This document shows, piece by piece, positions 55,301 to 64,000 of a stretch of 64,000 nt of DNA (position 1 is its first letter; the number at the start of each line of letters is the position of its first letter). The stretch is from Chitinivibrionales bacterium. GTDB lineage: Bacteria; Fibrobacterota; Chitinivibrionia; Chitinivibrionales; JANQEN01. Both the position numbers and the translations under genes were made by a program. The DNA lies in contig JANQEN010000032.1 in assembly GCA_028278335.1 (NCBI GenBank), forward strand, positions 60,246-124,245. The letters run 5' to 3'. The notes under the pieces were generated by a model that ran no database searches, had not been told where the DNA came from, and saw only the letters and a list, made by a program, of their open reading frames with translations.

Positions 55301-56290
55301 AAGCCAAAGGATATATCATTAAAAGTAATGGCCCAAGGTTTACCAATTGATGTGCCAGACATGGCAGATGTTCGGTTTAATACAGATTTGACCATAGCTG
55401 GAAATGACACAGCATCAGAAGTGACCGGCGAATTAACCCTCCTTGAAGGGACCTATTATAAAGATATAAAAATAAACCTTCTCAATGGGGTATTGAAAAA
55501 AACACGGGAAGTGAAACCGGAAACTGAAAGTGATGACACCTCTTCAATCCTAGATAATATCAGCTTAAACATTGATATAAAAAATCGCCAACCCTTTTTA
55601 GTAGACAACAACATGGCCCTCTTAGAAATCAATCCGGATCTAAAGCTCATTGGTACAGCCCAAAGGCCCTTAGTAAACGGCCGAGTCTCCATTGGTTCTG
55701 GCTCTATCACCTATCTTCGCAAAACCTTTGACGTTACTAAAGGGGTGATAGATTTTATCAACCCCTACAAAATAGAACCAACCGTAGATATCGTAGCAAA
55801 TTGTAACATTCGTCAATGGTTAATCACCCTCAACACCAAAGGTACTATTGAAAATCTTCAGTTTACTCTCAATTCTGACCCACAATTAGAGCACGAAGAT
55901 ATTCTCTCTTTAATCACACTGGGAAAGACCTCCGATGAAATCGCCCAAGGCAATCTAACAGCTAACAATTCACCGGAGCAACTTCTCGCCCAAATGATCG
56001 ACGCAACTCTGGGGGAGGACATTAAAAAGGCAACTGGCCTTGACATTTTAGAGATTGACACAGACGCTGACACTCAAGATGATTCACAGTCGGATCGGAT
56101 CCAAGTGACTATTGGAAAGGAGCTCACCAAACGATTAACAACAAAATATTCTATTGAATCATTAGAAGGTGAACTGACGCAGCGAGCAATCGTTGAATAT
56201 AAAATATTGGAAAATCTCCTTTTTCAAGCATACAGCGATGACAAGGGAAACAATGGTGGCACTACTCGATTTAAGCTGGAGTTCCGATAG
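52382..56290 (+). CDS. tamB: TamB (DUF490) translocation and assembly module protein
   Basis: This 1302-residue protein has an N-terminal membrane anchor (residues 8-30) and an AsmA-like opening (about 40-120). A very long beta-taco repeat region follows, and a C-terminal TamB domain (about 950-1302) carries NPYKIEPTVDIVANCNIR and DEIAQGNLTANNSPEQLLAQM, ending in KLEFR. TamB spans the periplasm and, with TamA, moves phospholipids or assembles outer-membrane proteins. Start is GTG with AAGGA upstream. Its TAG stop overlaps the GTG of the tamA-like gene by one base. Function by family. Confidence 0.92.
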   Translation: MKKIFRYTLIILSMVLVVVVVLITSTLWYINTRHAAQLIPSMVSKSIPGTIQWHQQKISPFIGSFTLKNFCLFDQHSDTIITFDRFSIQMNPLSLFKGELQINALAIENPSIDLITDSSGSLNLVSAFVSVKDTTNQDSNDSKETKDPFNIALNDLSIDQAVFGFTDKGSNKLVHASGIVIAAAGNLLEQSGAVHLFCDTVKLTAKKEILVVDSLRLNASLEKGVLTPQLSLSTANSNISIIGSIDSLFTNPTIQTTIKGAVTLEEFDDLLGMSDQLSGECVFTIGCNGPVSNPNFDLHLDYARGSLLQNRVETFQLALNLHDRIALIDTLYLKLPTGSAFIRANANLQRVFPKGFLDSTNNFNELTYQLSSRFSTFALEELVWLNNILKGTVEGTLSCNGKGIDYSQLQAITSLDLQAHDFSINNIIKPCSPVLLIDASLQKGVATLDTLQLDMDSMSLSIAGVYNLLTHHVKASLHLDTTVLEQVLPLVNLDSISGSLALTVECNGPVTHPNASCVLSARNFIYGKYPLGDIDINVTNDNSGTVSLPHFALRNNQSRVTLKGIAALFKANSFTPLKEPHFDVTIDSSIISLQDFIDSLQATAYLNGQLKGSLQNMQGILSVAVDSIDLGMQHVHALSLTAKVDSSRLFLAPLRISLSPQEHLSTTGWLTQKGAYALTVKSTPISLLRIQPIDTAAKVKGSISINLSGEGSFKNPQAAGTISLDSLSLDNKPISDIMIDLSLQEQMLAIRGTLGFLVTGIYHLKDKTFQSSLLFNKTLLAPYFHLAKLNNLTGILSGEVTAQGDLDNLDKIKASVHLQSLSVKHKELPLIFTENLQAAYDQKSLRLSPIDISLLKKGRVSLSGQGELASTLNFDLHADIPLNLLSYFTDQLPDASGNCKINASLSGSQNSPNVDATITLENLGMTIPDLMQKVHGVNGQITVTPNQVTINIIEGNLDNGQFNCNGTIALDSLKPKDISLKVMAQGLPIDVPDMADVRFNTDLTIAGNDTASEVTGELTLLEGTYYKDIKINLLNGVLKKTREVKPETESDDTSSILDNISLNIDIKNRQPFLVDNNMALLEINPDLKLIGTAQRPLVNGRVSIGSGSITYLRKTFDVTKGVIDFINPYKIEPTVDIVANCNIRQWLITLNTKGTIENLQFTLNSDPQLEHEDILSLITLGKTSDEIAQGNLTANNSPEQLLAQMIDATLGEDIKKATGLDILEIDTDADTQDDSQSDRIQVTIGKELTKRLTTKYSIESLEGELTQRAIVEYKILENLLFQAYSDDKGNNGGTTRFKLEFR

Positions 56291-59109
56291 TGTTTATGAA
56301 TATTAAACAATACATCATGATAATCTCTTTAATAGGCCATCTTCTTGGAGCTGGCAGTATGCTCCTGGCGACCAATTACAGTACTGATTCCTCCAGTATG
56401 GATTCGATTCCTTTGGAGACATCTACCTTCATAGCGAATGTATCGATTATCATTGAGGACTATTATGGGAAACAGAGCGAATGGGAACAAATGGCTTATT
56501 CCCTAATTTATTTGGAGAAGGGGACCAACTTTGATCGACAAAGGCTCTCGACATCGATAAAGGCATTGGAGGTTTGCCAGAGATTCAAAACCATCGCCGT
56601 AGACACACTCTTTACTCATGACAGTGTGTCGATTGTATTCACACTTTCACCCTTTAAAACCATACGTAAAGTTATCATATCCAATGAATTCCCTCTCTTT
56701 GAATCGGAAATTGTTAAGGCTACAACTCTTTACACAGGAAAGCCATTTCAGGAAGAGGCATTTCCAAACCAGGTATTGAGAATCAAAGCTCTCTATAAAC
56801 AGGAGGGATTTCCACAGGCTACTGTTTCTATACGACATGAAATCAATGACAAAAAGGGCTATGTTGACCTATTTATCGCTATACAACCGGGGCCATCTAT
56901 CGAGATTGAGACTATTTCATTAACCGGTAATCAATCCATTAATTCGCTACGGTTAAAGCTTCGCATGCTTTCTTGGCGCAGGAGCATCTTTCCCTTTAAA
57001 TCGCTTCGGCGATTTATTGAAAAAAATAATGTAAAGGATTACAAAAGCTTGCTTTCCTTTTATAAGAAACGAAAAAAGTTTGCCGATTGTTTAATTGAAA
57101 AATCATCCGATATTGACACAGTGCGTAATCGAGCAAATCTCTCCTTTGTGATAAAAGAAGGGCCTCGCTACTTTATCGATTTTGTAAGAATCAATAAACA
57201 GTCCGAAAAGGATATACGAAAAAGCGCTTTAAAAAAATGTGTGACTATTTATTCCCGTGGTAACAACCACAACCTTGGTGTTAAAAAGAGTATTCGAAAC
57301 CTAAAAAAGTACTATGCAAGTAAGGGATATCCCAAGGCTTCCATCACCGTTGAAGATGGCCAGACTTCACAACAAAGAGCCAATCATAAAAATCTTACCT
57401 TTCTTATTGAATCAGGTCCCCGTTATGTGGTCTCTTCTATATCCATTAAAGGCAATCGTGTTTTTACCATAAAGAAAATAAAAAAGCAGATGCTAACCGA
57501 AAAAAAGGGGACCTTTATTGAAGAGACTTTTGAAAAAGATCTCTTAGCTATCCAAACTCTGTATCGCAAAAATGGTTATCAAAAGACAACGGTTACCTAT
57601 GCACTTGTAAATATTGATTCATCGAACATCTCTCTAGCACTTTCAATACAGGAACATGTCCAAACTAGAATCTCCTCTATAAAGGGCAAGGGATTTACGA
57701 TGCTTCCCTTTGACAAAGTGAGAAAGAAGCTTCTCTTAAAAGAGGGTAAACCCTTTCAAAAATCACATTTAAAGTCGGATGTGATTACACTCTCAGCTCG
57801 AGTAGCAGAGAAGGGATTTCCCTATGTGCAAGTCAATACCGATTTATCTTATAATAATGATTCCTCCCAAGTGGAGGTTTCCTATAGTGTTAAAAAGGGT
57901 AAAAAGGTCTATTTGGGCAACACCTTTTATTCTGGGAACTTTCGAACAAAAGAGCAGATCATGTCCCGGGAGATCAACACCAACAAAGGTGAGGTGTTCT
58001 CCTTGATTAAAACCCTTTCCGGACAGCGAGAATTACGAAATTTTAATATTTTCAACTCAATCTCATATAAAGCCATTGGACTAAGCGAGAAAAATGACAC
58101 GGTCAACCTCTTTATTGCTGTTGAAGAGCGAAAACCCTTCTATTTTGAATCGGGACTTGGATACGAGGCTGATCGATTGTGGGGCGAGTGTATTATTGGT
58201 GACAGAAATTTCCTTGGTCTTAATAAGGATGTTAGCTTAGATATTAAGGCGAATCATATTGGAGGGTACCGTTTTGATTTGCGGTTGGTTGAACCACGTC
58301 TTTTTGCATCTCCCACTTCGGCAATATTAAACGGCTATGTCGAACGAATTATTGTTCCCAACAAATTCGGTGTTGATGCCTATGGAGCCTCTACTGGCTT
58401 AACACGAAAAATTGGTAACCATCTGGCCCTTAATTGTGCAACTGCTATTGAATATCGTGACCAGTTTACCATATCAAACACTTCAACTGATACAACCAGT
58501 GAAATAACAGATAAAGAGCTGCAGCCGAGAAAAATTATCGAAACCCCAGCCTCGATAAGCTGGGATAGTCGTAACTCCTTTGTAAGACCCCAAAGGGGAT
58601 TCTTTTCAACAGCTGACATGAAGCTATCCAAGGGAATTGAAAACTCTCTGGATGATTTTATCCGCTATCATTTCGAAACAAGAAGCTATATTCGAGTCCT
58701 ACCAAAATCTATTCTTGCTCTAGTGGGTCGTGTAGGGTACATCGACCCAATAGGAAAAAACAATAGTATTCCACAGGATCAACTCTTTTTTCTTGGAGGT
58801 ACCGGAGATGTTCGTGGATATAGTGAAACAAAGCTATTTTCTTCAGGGGGTCGATCAACCATAAGCGCCAGTGTCGAGGCACGCATTGATTTAGGTTTCA
58901 ATTTTGAGTTGGCACTCTTTTATGATACTGGCTGGCTAGGAAAAAACTTTACTGTTGTACAGGCAAATGAATTTAAGTCCTCTATTGGTACAGGGTTACG
59001 TTTTATCACTCCCATCGGTCCTATTGGACTATTATATGGATTTAAAATTAATCCAAACACTGATGATGACATTGGAAAAGCTCATTTTTCTCTGGGGTAT
59101 AGTTTTTAG
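56290..59109 (+). CDS. tamA: TamA/BamA-like Omp85 outer-membrane protein
   Basis: The gene begins at GTG 56290, sharing a base with the tamB stop; ATG 56296 is an alternative. After a signal peptide come several POTRA repeats (about 45-600), each ending in a YxxxGYxxAxV-like motif (LYKQEGFPQATVSI, YYASKGYPKASITV). The C-terminal surface-antigen barrel (about 605-939) includes FFLGGTGDVRGY and GPIGLLYGFKI, ending in SLGYSF. At 939 residues with more than the usual three TamA POTRA domains it is closer to BamA in length. Neighbourhood with tamB favours a TamA role. Confidence 0.9.
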   Translation: MFMNIKQYIMIISLIGHLLGAGSMLLATNYSTDSSSMDSIPLETSTFIANVSIIIEDYYGKQSEWEQMAYSLIYLEKGTNFDRQRLSTSIKALEVCQRFKTIAVDTLFTHDSVSIVFTLSPFKTIRKVIISNEFPLFESEIVKATTLYTGKPFQEEAFPNQVLRIKALYKQEGFPQATVSIRHEINDKKGYVDLFIAIQPGPSIEIETISLTGNQSINSLRLKLRMLSWRRSIFPFKSLRRFIEKNNVKDYKSLLSFYKKRKKFADCLIEKSSDIDTVRNRANLSFVIKEGPRYFIDFVRINKQSEKDIRKSALKKCVTIYSRGNNHNLGVKKSIRNLKKYYASKGYPKASITVEDGQTSQQRANHKNLTFLIESGPRYVVSSISIKGNRVFTIKKIKKQMLTEKKGTFIEETFEKDLLAIQTLYRKNGYQKTTVTYALVNIDSSNISLALSIQEHVQTRISSIKGKGFTMLPFDKVRKKLLLKEGKPFQKSHLKSDVITLSARVAEKGFPYVQVNTDLSYNNDSSQVEVSYSVKKGKKVYLGNTFYSGNFRTKEQIMSREINTNKGEVFSLIKTLSGQRELRNFNIFNSISYKAIGLSEKNDTVNLFIAVEERKPFYFESGLGYEADRLWGECIIGDRNFLGLNKDVSLDIKANHIGGYRFDLRLVEPRLFASPTSAILNGYVERIIVPNKFGVDAYGASTGLTRKIGNHLALNCATAIEYRDQFTISNTSTDTTSEITDKELQPRKIIETPASISWDSRNSFVRPQRGFFSTADMKLSKGIENSLDDFIRYHFETRSYIRVLPKSILALVGRVGYIDPIGKNNSIPQDQLFFLGGTGDVRGYSETKLFSSGGRSTISASVEARIDLGFNFELALFYDTGWLGKNFTVVQANEFKSSIGTGLRFITPIGPIGLLYGFKINPNTDDDIGKAHFSLGYSF

Positions 59110-59492
59110 ATAAATGTTCCTTGTCCCTAAGTGTTCCGTTATATTTTTAATCAGATTTTACGGCAAGCATAGTTAGTATAAGGGGCGAAAATGCTGGGGG
59201 TTTTTAAAAAGTTGCTCCATTACTTTAGCTTTAATCCATATATTCTGGCATAATCCCGCCACAGGGTTGAAAACACTGTTTTCACCGTAATATCAAAAAC
59301 ATATCAGAATTTTCACAGGATTCATAGGTGGTTACTTTTTGTTTCTATGACCATCAGAAACCTACATATGCTATTGTTTTTTGGGGATATCAATATTCCT
59401 ACTATTCAAAACGTAATTTCTAGACTATAATTAAAATGGTAAGACATGTTCCTGCTATCTAATTGTAATACATTTTAAGAAAAGGTTGTGGT
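59110..59492. other. Intergenic region without visible gene
   Basis: About 380 nt between the tamA-like gene and the hybrid kinase. It is AT-rich with no open frame, no repeat and no clean terminator. It presumably holds the kinase promoter. Confidence 0.5.
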
Positions 59493-61442
59493 GTGATAGG
59501 CAAAGAGACTAATTCATTTGAGGACGAAACACGCAGCTTTAAAGTTCTTAATAACCATAATGATGTCCCGCAAACTAATCATGCTCAAGCACTTTTTTAT
59601 CAACAGGCCTGGGAAAACAGCCCAACACCGCTTTTTGCTATTGATAGAAAAGGGATTATATGTCATTGGAATAATTCCAGCACTGCTGCTTTTGGTCACG
59701 GAAAAGAGATTATTGGAACCTCTCTCTCTTCTCTGATTAGCGAATTTACCAATAAAGAAGCACTTAACACGGTTATTGCTCAAGTATTTAGTGGCCACTC
59801 CTTCAACAACATACAATTGGCTTTTACCACCAATACCAAAAGTGTCAAATATATGGTGGCCCGGCTCTATCCGATGTTTGATGAGAACAGACAGGTGTCG
59901 CTCTGTTTTATTGCCAATACGGACAATACAGAACATCTTCGCTCGGTGGAAAAGGTTCGACGACTCAGTTCTGCTATAGAGCAGTCGATTGATGGCGTGG
60001 CAATCACTGACTTAGATCAGAGAATTGAGTATGCTAACAAACGATTTACACAGATGCATGGTTTTTCCGATCTTGAGATTATTAGCTTTCCCTTAAAGAG
60101 ACTTATTGCCAAAGGTTTCCAAGGGACCTTTGCTCTTGCCTGTGAAGAGCTCGTTAAAAAAGGATTTTGGACCGGTGAAATACGGCACTGTCATCGTGAT
60201 AACACCCCCTTCACTACACAGCTTTCCTTAACACTTCTTAAGGACACCTCCAACAAACCTTCAGCCATCCTGGTTATCTTACATGATATTTCAGAACAGA
60301 AAAAAATGGAAGCCCAGCTCCAGGAGGACCAGAAAATAAAGGCAATAGGTACCCTTGCCGGAGGTATTGCCCATAACTTTAATAATTTACTCATGGGCAT
60401 TATGGGTAACCTCTCTTTGTTGCTTAACAATATGGATCAGAACGATCCTAATTATAAACGATTAAGAACGATTGAAAACTGTGTCCAACAGGGAGCAACA
60501 CTAACAAAGCAGCTGGTTGCTTATGCTAAGGGTGGCAAATATCAGACGCGACCCTCAAATATGAACACCATTATCGAAAGTGTAGCAACTATTTTTGGCT
60601 ATACCAAAAAGGAGATTGCCATTGTAAAAGAGTATCAACAGGATATATGGACTGTTGAAGTAGACCGAAGCCAAATCGAGCAAACACTGCTTAACCTATT
60701 TGTCAACTCCTGGCAAGCTATGCCTGAAGGTGGTACGCTCCTTATTAAAACCAAAAACTGTGAATGTAGTGAAGAGCAGGTTGAAAAATATGATGTTTCA
60801 CCAGGAAATTATGTTGGTATATCTGTGTCGGATACAGGGGTAGGAATGGACCGGGATACCTTAAACCAAATATTCACCCCCTTCTTTACAACAAAGGACT
60901 CAAGGGGGACGGGCATGGGTCTTGCCTCAGTATATGGAACAATAAAAAATCATAATGGCTTTATTAATGTTCAAAGCGAAAAAGGAAAGGGTAGCTGTTT
61001 TGAACTCTTTCTTCCGGCAACGGAGAAAATGGTTGAACTTCAAGTACAGGCACCGGAACAACTCTATCGGGGCAACAAAGAAACGATTCTCATTATTGAT
61101 GACGAAGAGGAAGTTTTAGAGGTCTGCTCTGAAATGCTTCATCAAATGGGTTACTCTGCTCTCAGTGCTACAAATGGGTATGATGGTGTTGAGCTTTTTA
61201 AAACGCATAAAGAGGAGATCTCCTGCATTGTACTTGATATCATAATGCCAAAGCTTGGTGGTATAAAGACCTTCCATCTACTCCGAACGATAAATCCTGA
61301 AGTTAAATTTTTGGTTTCCAGTGGCTATAGCAAGGATGATCACACAGCCACACTCCTGAATGATAAATACTGTAGTTTTATTGAAAAGCCCTTTACCATG
61401 AAGGCCTTTTCTGAAAAGGTTAATCAGATTCTCTCTACCTAG
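59493..61442 (+). CDS. Hybrid sensor histidine kinase (PAS-PAS-HK-REC)
   Basis: The GTG start follows AAAAGG. The 649-residue cytoplasmic protein has two PAS domains (about 36-145 and 155-270). Its HisKA-type dimerisation helix has His294 in LAGGIAHNFNNLL. The HATPase domain has an N box NLFVNSWQAM, DTGVGMD and GTGMGLASVYG. A receiver domain (about 527-649) has an acidic pair IIDDEEE, phospho-acceptor Asp582 in VLDIIMP and Lys in IEKPF. No membrane segment exists, so the signal is intracellular. No separate response regulator gene lies next to it, so its output is unknown. Confidence 0.95.
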   Translation: MIGKETNSFEDETRSFKVLNNHNDVPQTNHAQALFYQQAWENSPTPLFAIDRKGIICHWNNSSTAAFGHGKEIIGTSLSSLISEFTNKEALNTVIAQVFSGHSFNNIQLAFTTNTKSVKYMVARLYPMFDENRQVSLCFIANTDNTEHLRSVEKVRRLSSAIEQSIDGVAITDLDQRIEYANKRFTQMHGFSDLEIISFPLKRLIAKGFQGTFALACEELVKKGFWTGEIRHCHRDNTPFTTQLSLTLLKDTSNKPSAILVILHDISEQKKMEAQLQEDQKIKAIGTLAGGIAHNFNNLLMGIMGNLSLLLNNMDQNDPNYKRLRTIENCVQQGATLTKQLVAYAKGGKYQTRPSNMNTIIESVATIFGYTKKEIAIVKEYQQDIWTVEVDRSQIEQTLLNLFVNSWQAMPEGGTLLIKTKNCECSEEQVEKYDVSPGNYVGISVSDTGVGMDRDTLNQIFTPFFTTKDSRGTGMGLASVYGTIKNHNGFINVQSEKGKGSCFELFLPATEKMVELQVQAPEQLYRGNKETILIIDDEEEVLEVCSEMLHQMGYSALSATNGYDGVELFKTHKEEISCIVLDIIMPKLGGIKTFHLLRTINPEVKFLVSSGYSKDDHTATLLNDKYCSFIEKPFTMKAFSEKVNQILST

Positions 61443-61490
61443 TTTTTCTGATCCGCTCCTCTTTGATTATGAGACAAAAAAGGTACCCCT

Positions 61491-61745
61491 ATGGCAAAGT
61501 TTCGCTGCCCTGGTATGGATCCAGCTCACTTTAAACCGGAAGATATTTTTCTCTATCCCTGTGGGAAATGTAAAGAGGAGTTGGAATTTTGGAAAGACGA
61601 TGTGAAGCTTACCTGTGCTAAGTGTGGATATGAAAATACCAATCCACATATCGACAAAACCTGCTTATCTTGGTGTGATAAGGCAGCAGAATGTATTGAC
61701 AACCAAGATATTCAGGAGTGGAAAACGAAGAATAAAGAGCAGTAG
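61491..61745 (+). CDS. Zinc-ribbon protein (84 aa)
   Basis: Two CxxC pairs (CGKCKEELEF and CAKCGYEN, residues about 24-46) form a zinc ribbon. They are followed by a CLSWCDKAAECI motif (about 58-69) of the kind found at the C terminus of some HD-phosphohydrolases and other anaerobe proteins. It follows the kinase gene by 48 nt and may be co-transcribed; it could be a small redox or metal-sensing partner. No nucleic-acid-binding residues can be singled out. Its 3' end overlaps the opposite-strand small gene by 34 nt. Confidence 0.8.
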   Translation: MAKFRCPGMDPAHFKPEDIFLYPCGKCKEELEFWKDDVKLTCAKCGYENTNPHIDKTCLSWCDKAAECIDNQDIQEWKTKNKEQ

Positions 61746-61936
61746 CCACCCCTACTTTTCACTGCAGGAAATAGAGTATATGATTGAATGCCCACCGGGG
61801 TGCCAGCCGCAGGCTTCATTGCATCATCTAAAGCACCGGAGATACCTCGAAATTGAGCAAAGGATCCATTTAACAAAAGGGATATTACAAGCAAAGTTAT
61901 TTTAGCAATAACAATTTTTTTATTGGAATTGTGCAT
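61712..61936 (-). CDS. Small exported hypothetical protein (74 aa)
   Basis: An AGGGAG site 6 nt before the ATG and a good signal peptide (KIVIAKITLLVISLLLNGSFA) support this short gene. The mature 45 residues have no recognised motif. It overlaps the zinc-ribbon gene end to end by 34 nt. It could be a decayed remnant of a longer secreted protein. Confidence 0.35.
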   Translation of the reverse strand: MHNSNKKIVIAKITLLVISLLLNGSFAQFRGISGALDDAMKPAAGTPVGIQSYTLFPAVKSRGGYCSLFFVFHS

Positions 61937-62500
61937 ACTATACTCCCTAACTTAGGAAAAGGGATTTGGAAATAAAATCATCTTGGATAGAAATCTACTC
62001 ACTTAGCTTCAAAAAGTAAAATAAGAGAAAGTCTTTATAAGGGCAATTGATTAGAGAATTATTTCATTGAGCATCACCAATTAACATAGCTTTGAGAATA
62101 AATTATAATAAGCTATGATGTTAAACCTACCTAGTACATTCGTATCAAATCCTTCCTTCGATAGTATTTGATCCCATTACAAAGTTTTATGCCCAACTCC
62201 TCAATAACACTTCTCATTTCCTACACAATTTTGATGAATTCCTATGCTTTAAGTTAGTAACCGTACAATATTTTTAGATGGTTAAATAGTGCTTTCTGTT
62301 TTTATTAGACGTCAATTGAGCAAGTTTAATATATCAAAAAAGTGTTCTAGATTTGATTGGCTTTGTGTAGTACTGATAATTATATTATGAAGAGTGAGTC
62401 AAAATAATAAAACACAGTTTTCTACTCAATTATTAGGTTGTGGACAAATATATAATTAAATAGGTAATCATATTCTTCACTTTTAAGATTCTATTCATAT
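61937..62500. other. AT-rich intergenic region
   Basis: About 560 nt with no convincing gene, repeat or hairpin. Base composition becomes visibly more AT-rich from here to the end of the window, which could mark an acquired segment. Confidence 0.5.
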
Positions 62501-63103
62501 ATGAATAAGTCAATTAACAACAATTTACTTGTTTCATTTTTTGGAGGATTAGGTGGTTTAATAAATGCCTTATGGAGCTATTTAGCATTCATTAAAGATG
62601 ATATTTTACAATGGCATATTTTAATCGCTGGTCTCTTTCATGGTGCTCTAATTGCCTTTTTTGTGTTTTTTTACCAGCAACTTTTCATTAGAAAAAAAAT
62701 AATTCTTAAATATATGAATGCCTTACCATTTTCTTGGATTGCTGGATATATCTCATATTTTCCCTTAGCTTTATCAATATCTCCATCAAATTTTTTAAGT
62801 GACGTTTATTTAACTTTTAGTCTTGAATATCTTTATTGGCCACTTCAAAGTTTTGGTCTTGTTGTTGGAGTTTTTGCAATCCTTGCACTCATATTTGATA
62901 AAAAACTAGTCACTCATAGAATAATACTTATACCCGTCGGAATAGTTAGTGGTATACTTGGCTCATTGTGGTTTTGGCTAAGTATCAATAAATCTTTCTG
63001 GCATTTTAGTGTTTTTCATGGGTCAATTTGGGGAATATTGACAGGATTAGGACTGTTACTGGTTTATCCAAAATTAGAAAATCAAAGCAAGGAATTCAAT
63101 TAA
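62501..63103 (+). CDS. Integral membrane protein (200 aa, unknown)
   Basis: Six hydrophobic segments are visible (about residues 10-30, 38-60, 75-95, 112-132, 142-160 and 168-190) separated by short loops, so it is an inner-membrane protein. There are no charged catalytic motifs and no family is recognised. It lacks a clear ribosome binding site, and its codon usage is more AT-rich than that of the main block. It may have arrived by transfer. A possible weak hairpin (AAGTTGTT/AATAACTT) follows its stop. Confidence 0.6.
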   Translation: MNKSINNNLLVSFFGGLGGLINALWSYLAFIKDDILQWHILIAGLFHGALIAFFVFFYQQLFIRKKIILKYMNALPFSWIAGYISYFPLALSISPSNFLSDVYLTFSLEYLYWPLQSFGLVVGVFAILALIFDKKLVTHRIILIPVGIVSGILGSLWFWLSINKSFWHFSVFHGSIWGILTGLGLLLVYPKLENQSKEFN

Positions 63104-63147
63104 GTTGTTGCTTAATAACTTAATCAGTTTATTAAAAATTACATGCG

Positions 63148-63209
63148 CTATCCCGCACAATAGCATCAGAACCGGCTGCAGCAGAAACCAAGTCTGAAGA
63201 GTGGGATAG
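63148..63209. repeat. Imperfect inverted repeat
   Basis: CTATCCC (63148-63154) pairs with GGGATAG (63203-63209), with inner TCAGA/TCTGA and a GCTGCAGC palindrome in the loop region. It lies between the two AT-rich unknown genes. It could be an integron-like or regulatory structure, but the conserved core bases of an attC site are not present. Confidence 0.35.
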
Positions 63210-63230
63210 GCTCAGCTGAACTTAAATGTA

Positions 63231-63797
63231 ATGAGAAAATTTAAGGATATACACGAGTACAAAGAATATGTAGACGAACAGTCGATATATGAATTAGTTG
63301 GCATAGCAAATGAGATAAATAAAAACGATTATCCTAACCGATATAAGTTGGTTATAGAAAAGATTGATGAGTTAGGAGGCATACCAGATGAATGTTATGA
63401 AAATATTCAAAATGTAAACGGCACAACATTTTTATTAATTAAGCACAAAGGAATATTTAAAACGATTCTACACATCAAGGATGGAAATGATATAATATTG
63501 AAACAAAATAAGATATTTCTGAACAATGAAGTGATAGGAAAAAGATCCTGGTTAAAATCTTTCATTATTAAAGGTTATTATGGCAAATGGAAAACAAATG
63601 TTGGGGTATTTGAATTAAATAAAATTAAAAGCAAGAGTATATTTGATGATAAATACAAAGTCAGTATAGAGAATATTAACGTTGGCCAAATAAATAATCA
63701 ATGTGGAAAAATCACCGTTGAACATGTATCGAATAATTACAAATGTTTTATTGGAGTGATTGCGTATGAATTGTACGAGTCGATATATTATGATTAG
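63231..63797 (+). CDS. Hypothetical protein (188 aa)
   Basis: This soluble protein begins MRKFKDIHEYKEYVDEQSIYELVGIANEI, a helical N-terminal third, then a beta-rich remainder with many Lys, Asn and Ile residues. There is no signal peptide, catalytic motif or recognised family. It has no obvious ribosome binding site and shares the AT-rich composition of its neighbour. Single-gene accessory-type locus of unknown role. Confidence 0.55.
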   Translation: MRKFKDIHEYKEYVDEQSIYELVGIANEINKNDYPNRYKLVIEKIDELGGIPDECYENIQNVNGTTFLLIKHKGIFKTILHIKDGNDIILKQNKIFLNNEVIGKRSWLKSFIIKGYYGKWKTNVGVFELNKIKSKSIFDDKYKVSIENINVGQINNQCGKITVEHVSNNYKCFIGVIAYELYESIYYD

Positions 63798-63916
63798 GGA
63801 GATTAACGTATAACTTTTAGATGCACTAAGAGCTCTTCTTCGCTAAGAAAGAGTCTTTGGTGAGCATTTTTGTTGTGAGTCTTATTTATTTAATCATACG
63901 AAAAATCAGTCAACTA

Positions 63917-63935
63917 CCACCACCAGAGGTGGTGG
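63917..63935. repeat. Perfect 8-bp hairpin near window end
   Basis: CCACCACC (63917-63924) and GGTGGTGG (63928-63935) form a perfect hairpin with an AGA loop. Such hairpins resemble end structures of IS200/IS605-type elements, but no transposase lies within the window. It may be a terminator or the edge of an element beyond base 64000. Confidence 0.4.
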
Positions 63936-64000
63936 CTTGATTTAATATACCTGGAAGGTATGCTTCCTTGTTTTAATTTAGTTAGTCAGTAAAACTTAAC

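Noticed and set aside
63148..63209. Integron attC site
   Set aside because: Paired arms exist but the conserved RYYYAAC and GTRRRRY-type core boxes are not found.

Overview
The window looks like chromosome of an AT-rich, Gram-negative, anaerobe-like member of the Fibrobacterota, probably near Chitinivibrionia. The pointers are a fibro-slime domain protein (7213-8718), a TIGR02147-type regulator (33019-33855), many secreted proteins ending in a FlgD-like or type IX secretion (T9SS)-like C-terminal sorting domain, an outer-membrane TamA/TamB pair, and dockerin- and cohesin-like modules. The genus-level placement is inference. No rRNA, tRNA, CRISPR array or intact transposon was found.

Layout. 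0-1.3 kb: three small hypothetical genes on the minus strand. 1.6-7.1 kb: a structured RNA-like element, a LacI-sensor/GGDEF protein, a leucine-rich-repeat surface protein and an ORF6N protein. 7.2-17.2 kb: a minus-strand block of surface proteins. It includes a three-gene operon ending in a giant 1703-residue secreted protein whose reading frame crosses one in-frame UGA. 17.3-26 kb: a second structured element, a papain-like secreted protease with a partner, flavodoxin, an EamA exporter, TerB-like and FapA-like proteins and a sodium:solute symporter. 26-31 kb: two convergent X-Pro aminopeptidase paralogues, two tiny Ala/Pro/Glu-rich envelope proteins and candidate small RNAs. 31-47.5 kb: surface lipoproteins and peptidases (C1, OPT peptide transporter, PepD, DUF1028, gamma-glutamyltransferase, M28), which suggests heavy use of peptides. 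47.5-52 kb: small conserved housekeeping-like families (GrpB, DUF1697, ABM, DUF3052, DUF4416, arylamine N-acetyltransferase). 52-61.7 kb: tamB-tamA, a hybrid histidine kinase and a zinc-ribbon protein. 61.9-64 kb: an AT-richer tail with unrecognised genes and a hairpin.

Main discovery candidate. The giant gene at 9198-14309 reads as a selenoprotein. Its upstream reading frame supplies a signal peptide and the front half of a thioredoxin/TlpA-like fold. The single UGA (14139-14141) lies exactly where the first cysteine of a CxxC redox motif belongs, giving Sec-Gly-Phe-Cys. A GC-rich hairpin of bacterial SECIS type follows with a 17-nt spacer. A conventional gene caller would start the protein downstream and lose the signal peptide and active site. 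A perfect CRP/FNR-type palindrome precedes the operon.

Second discovery candidate. Two families of intergenic structured elements each occur twice. Element I (about 140 nt, 1657 and 20571) has invariant flanks and a variable apical stem that keeps its pairing. Element II (exactly 100 nt, 4465 and 17329) folds as a three-way junction.
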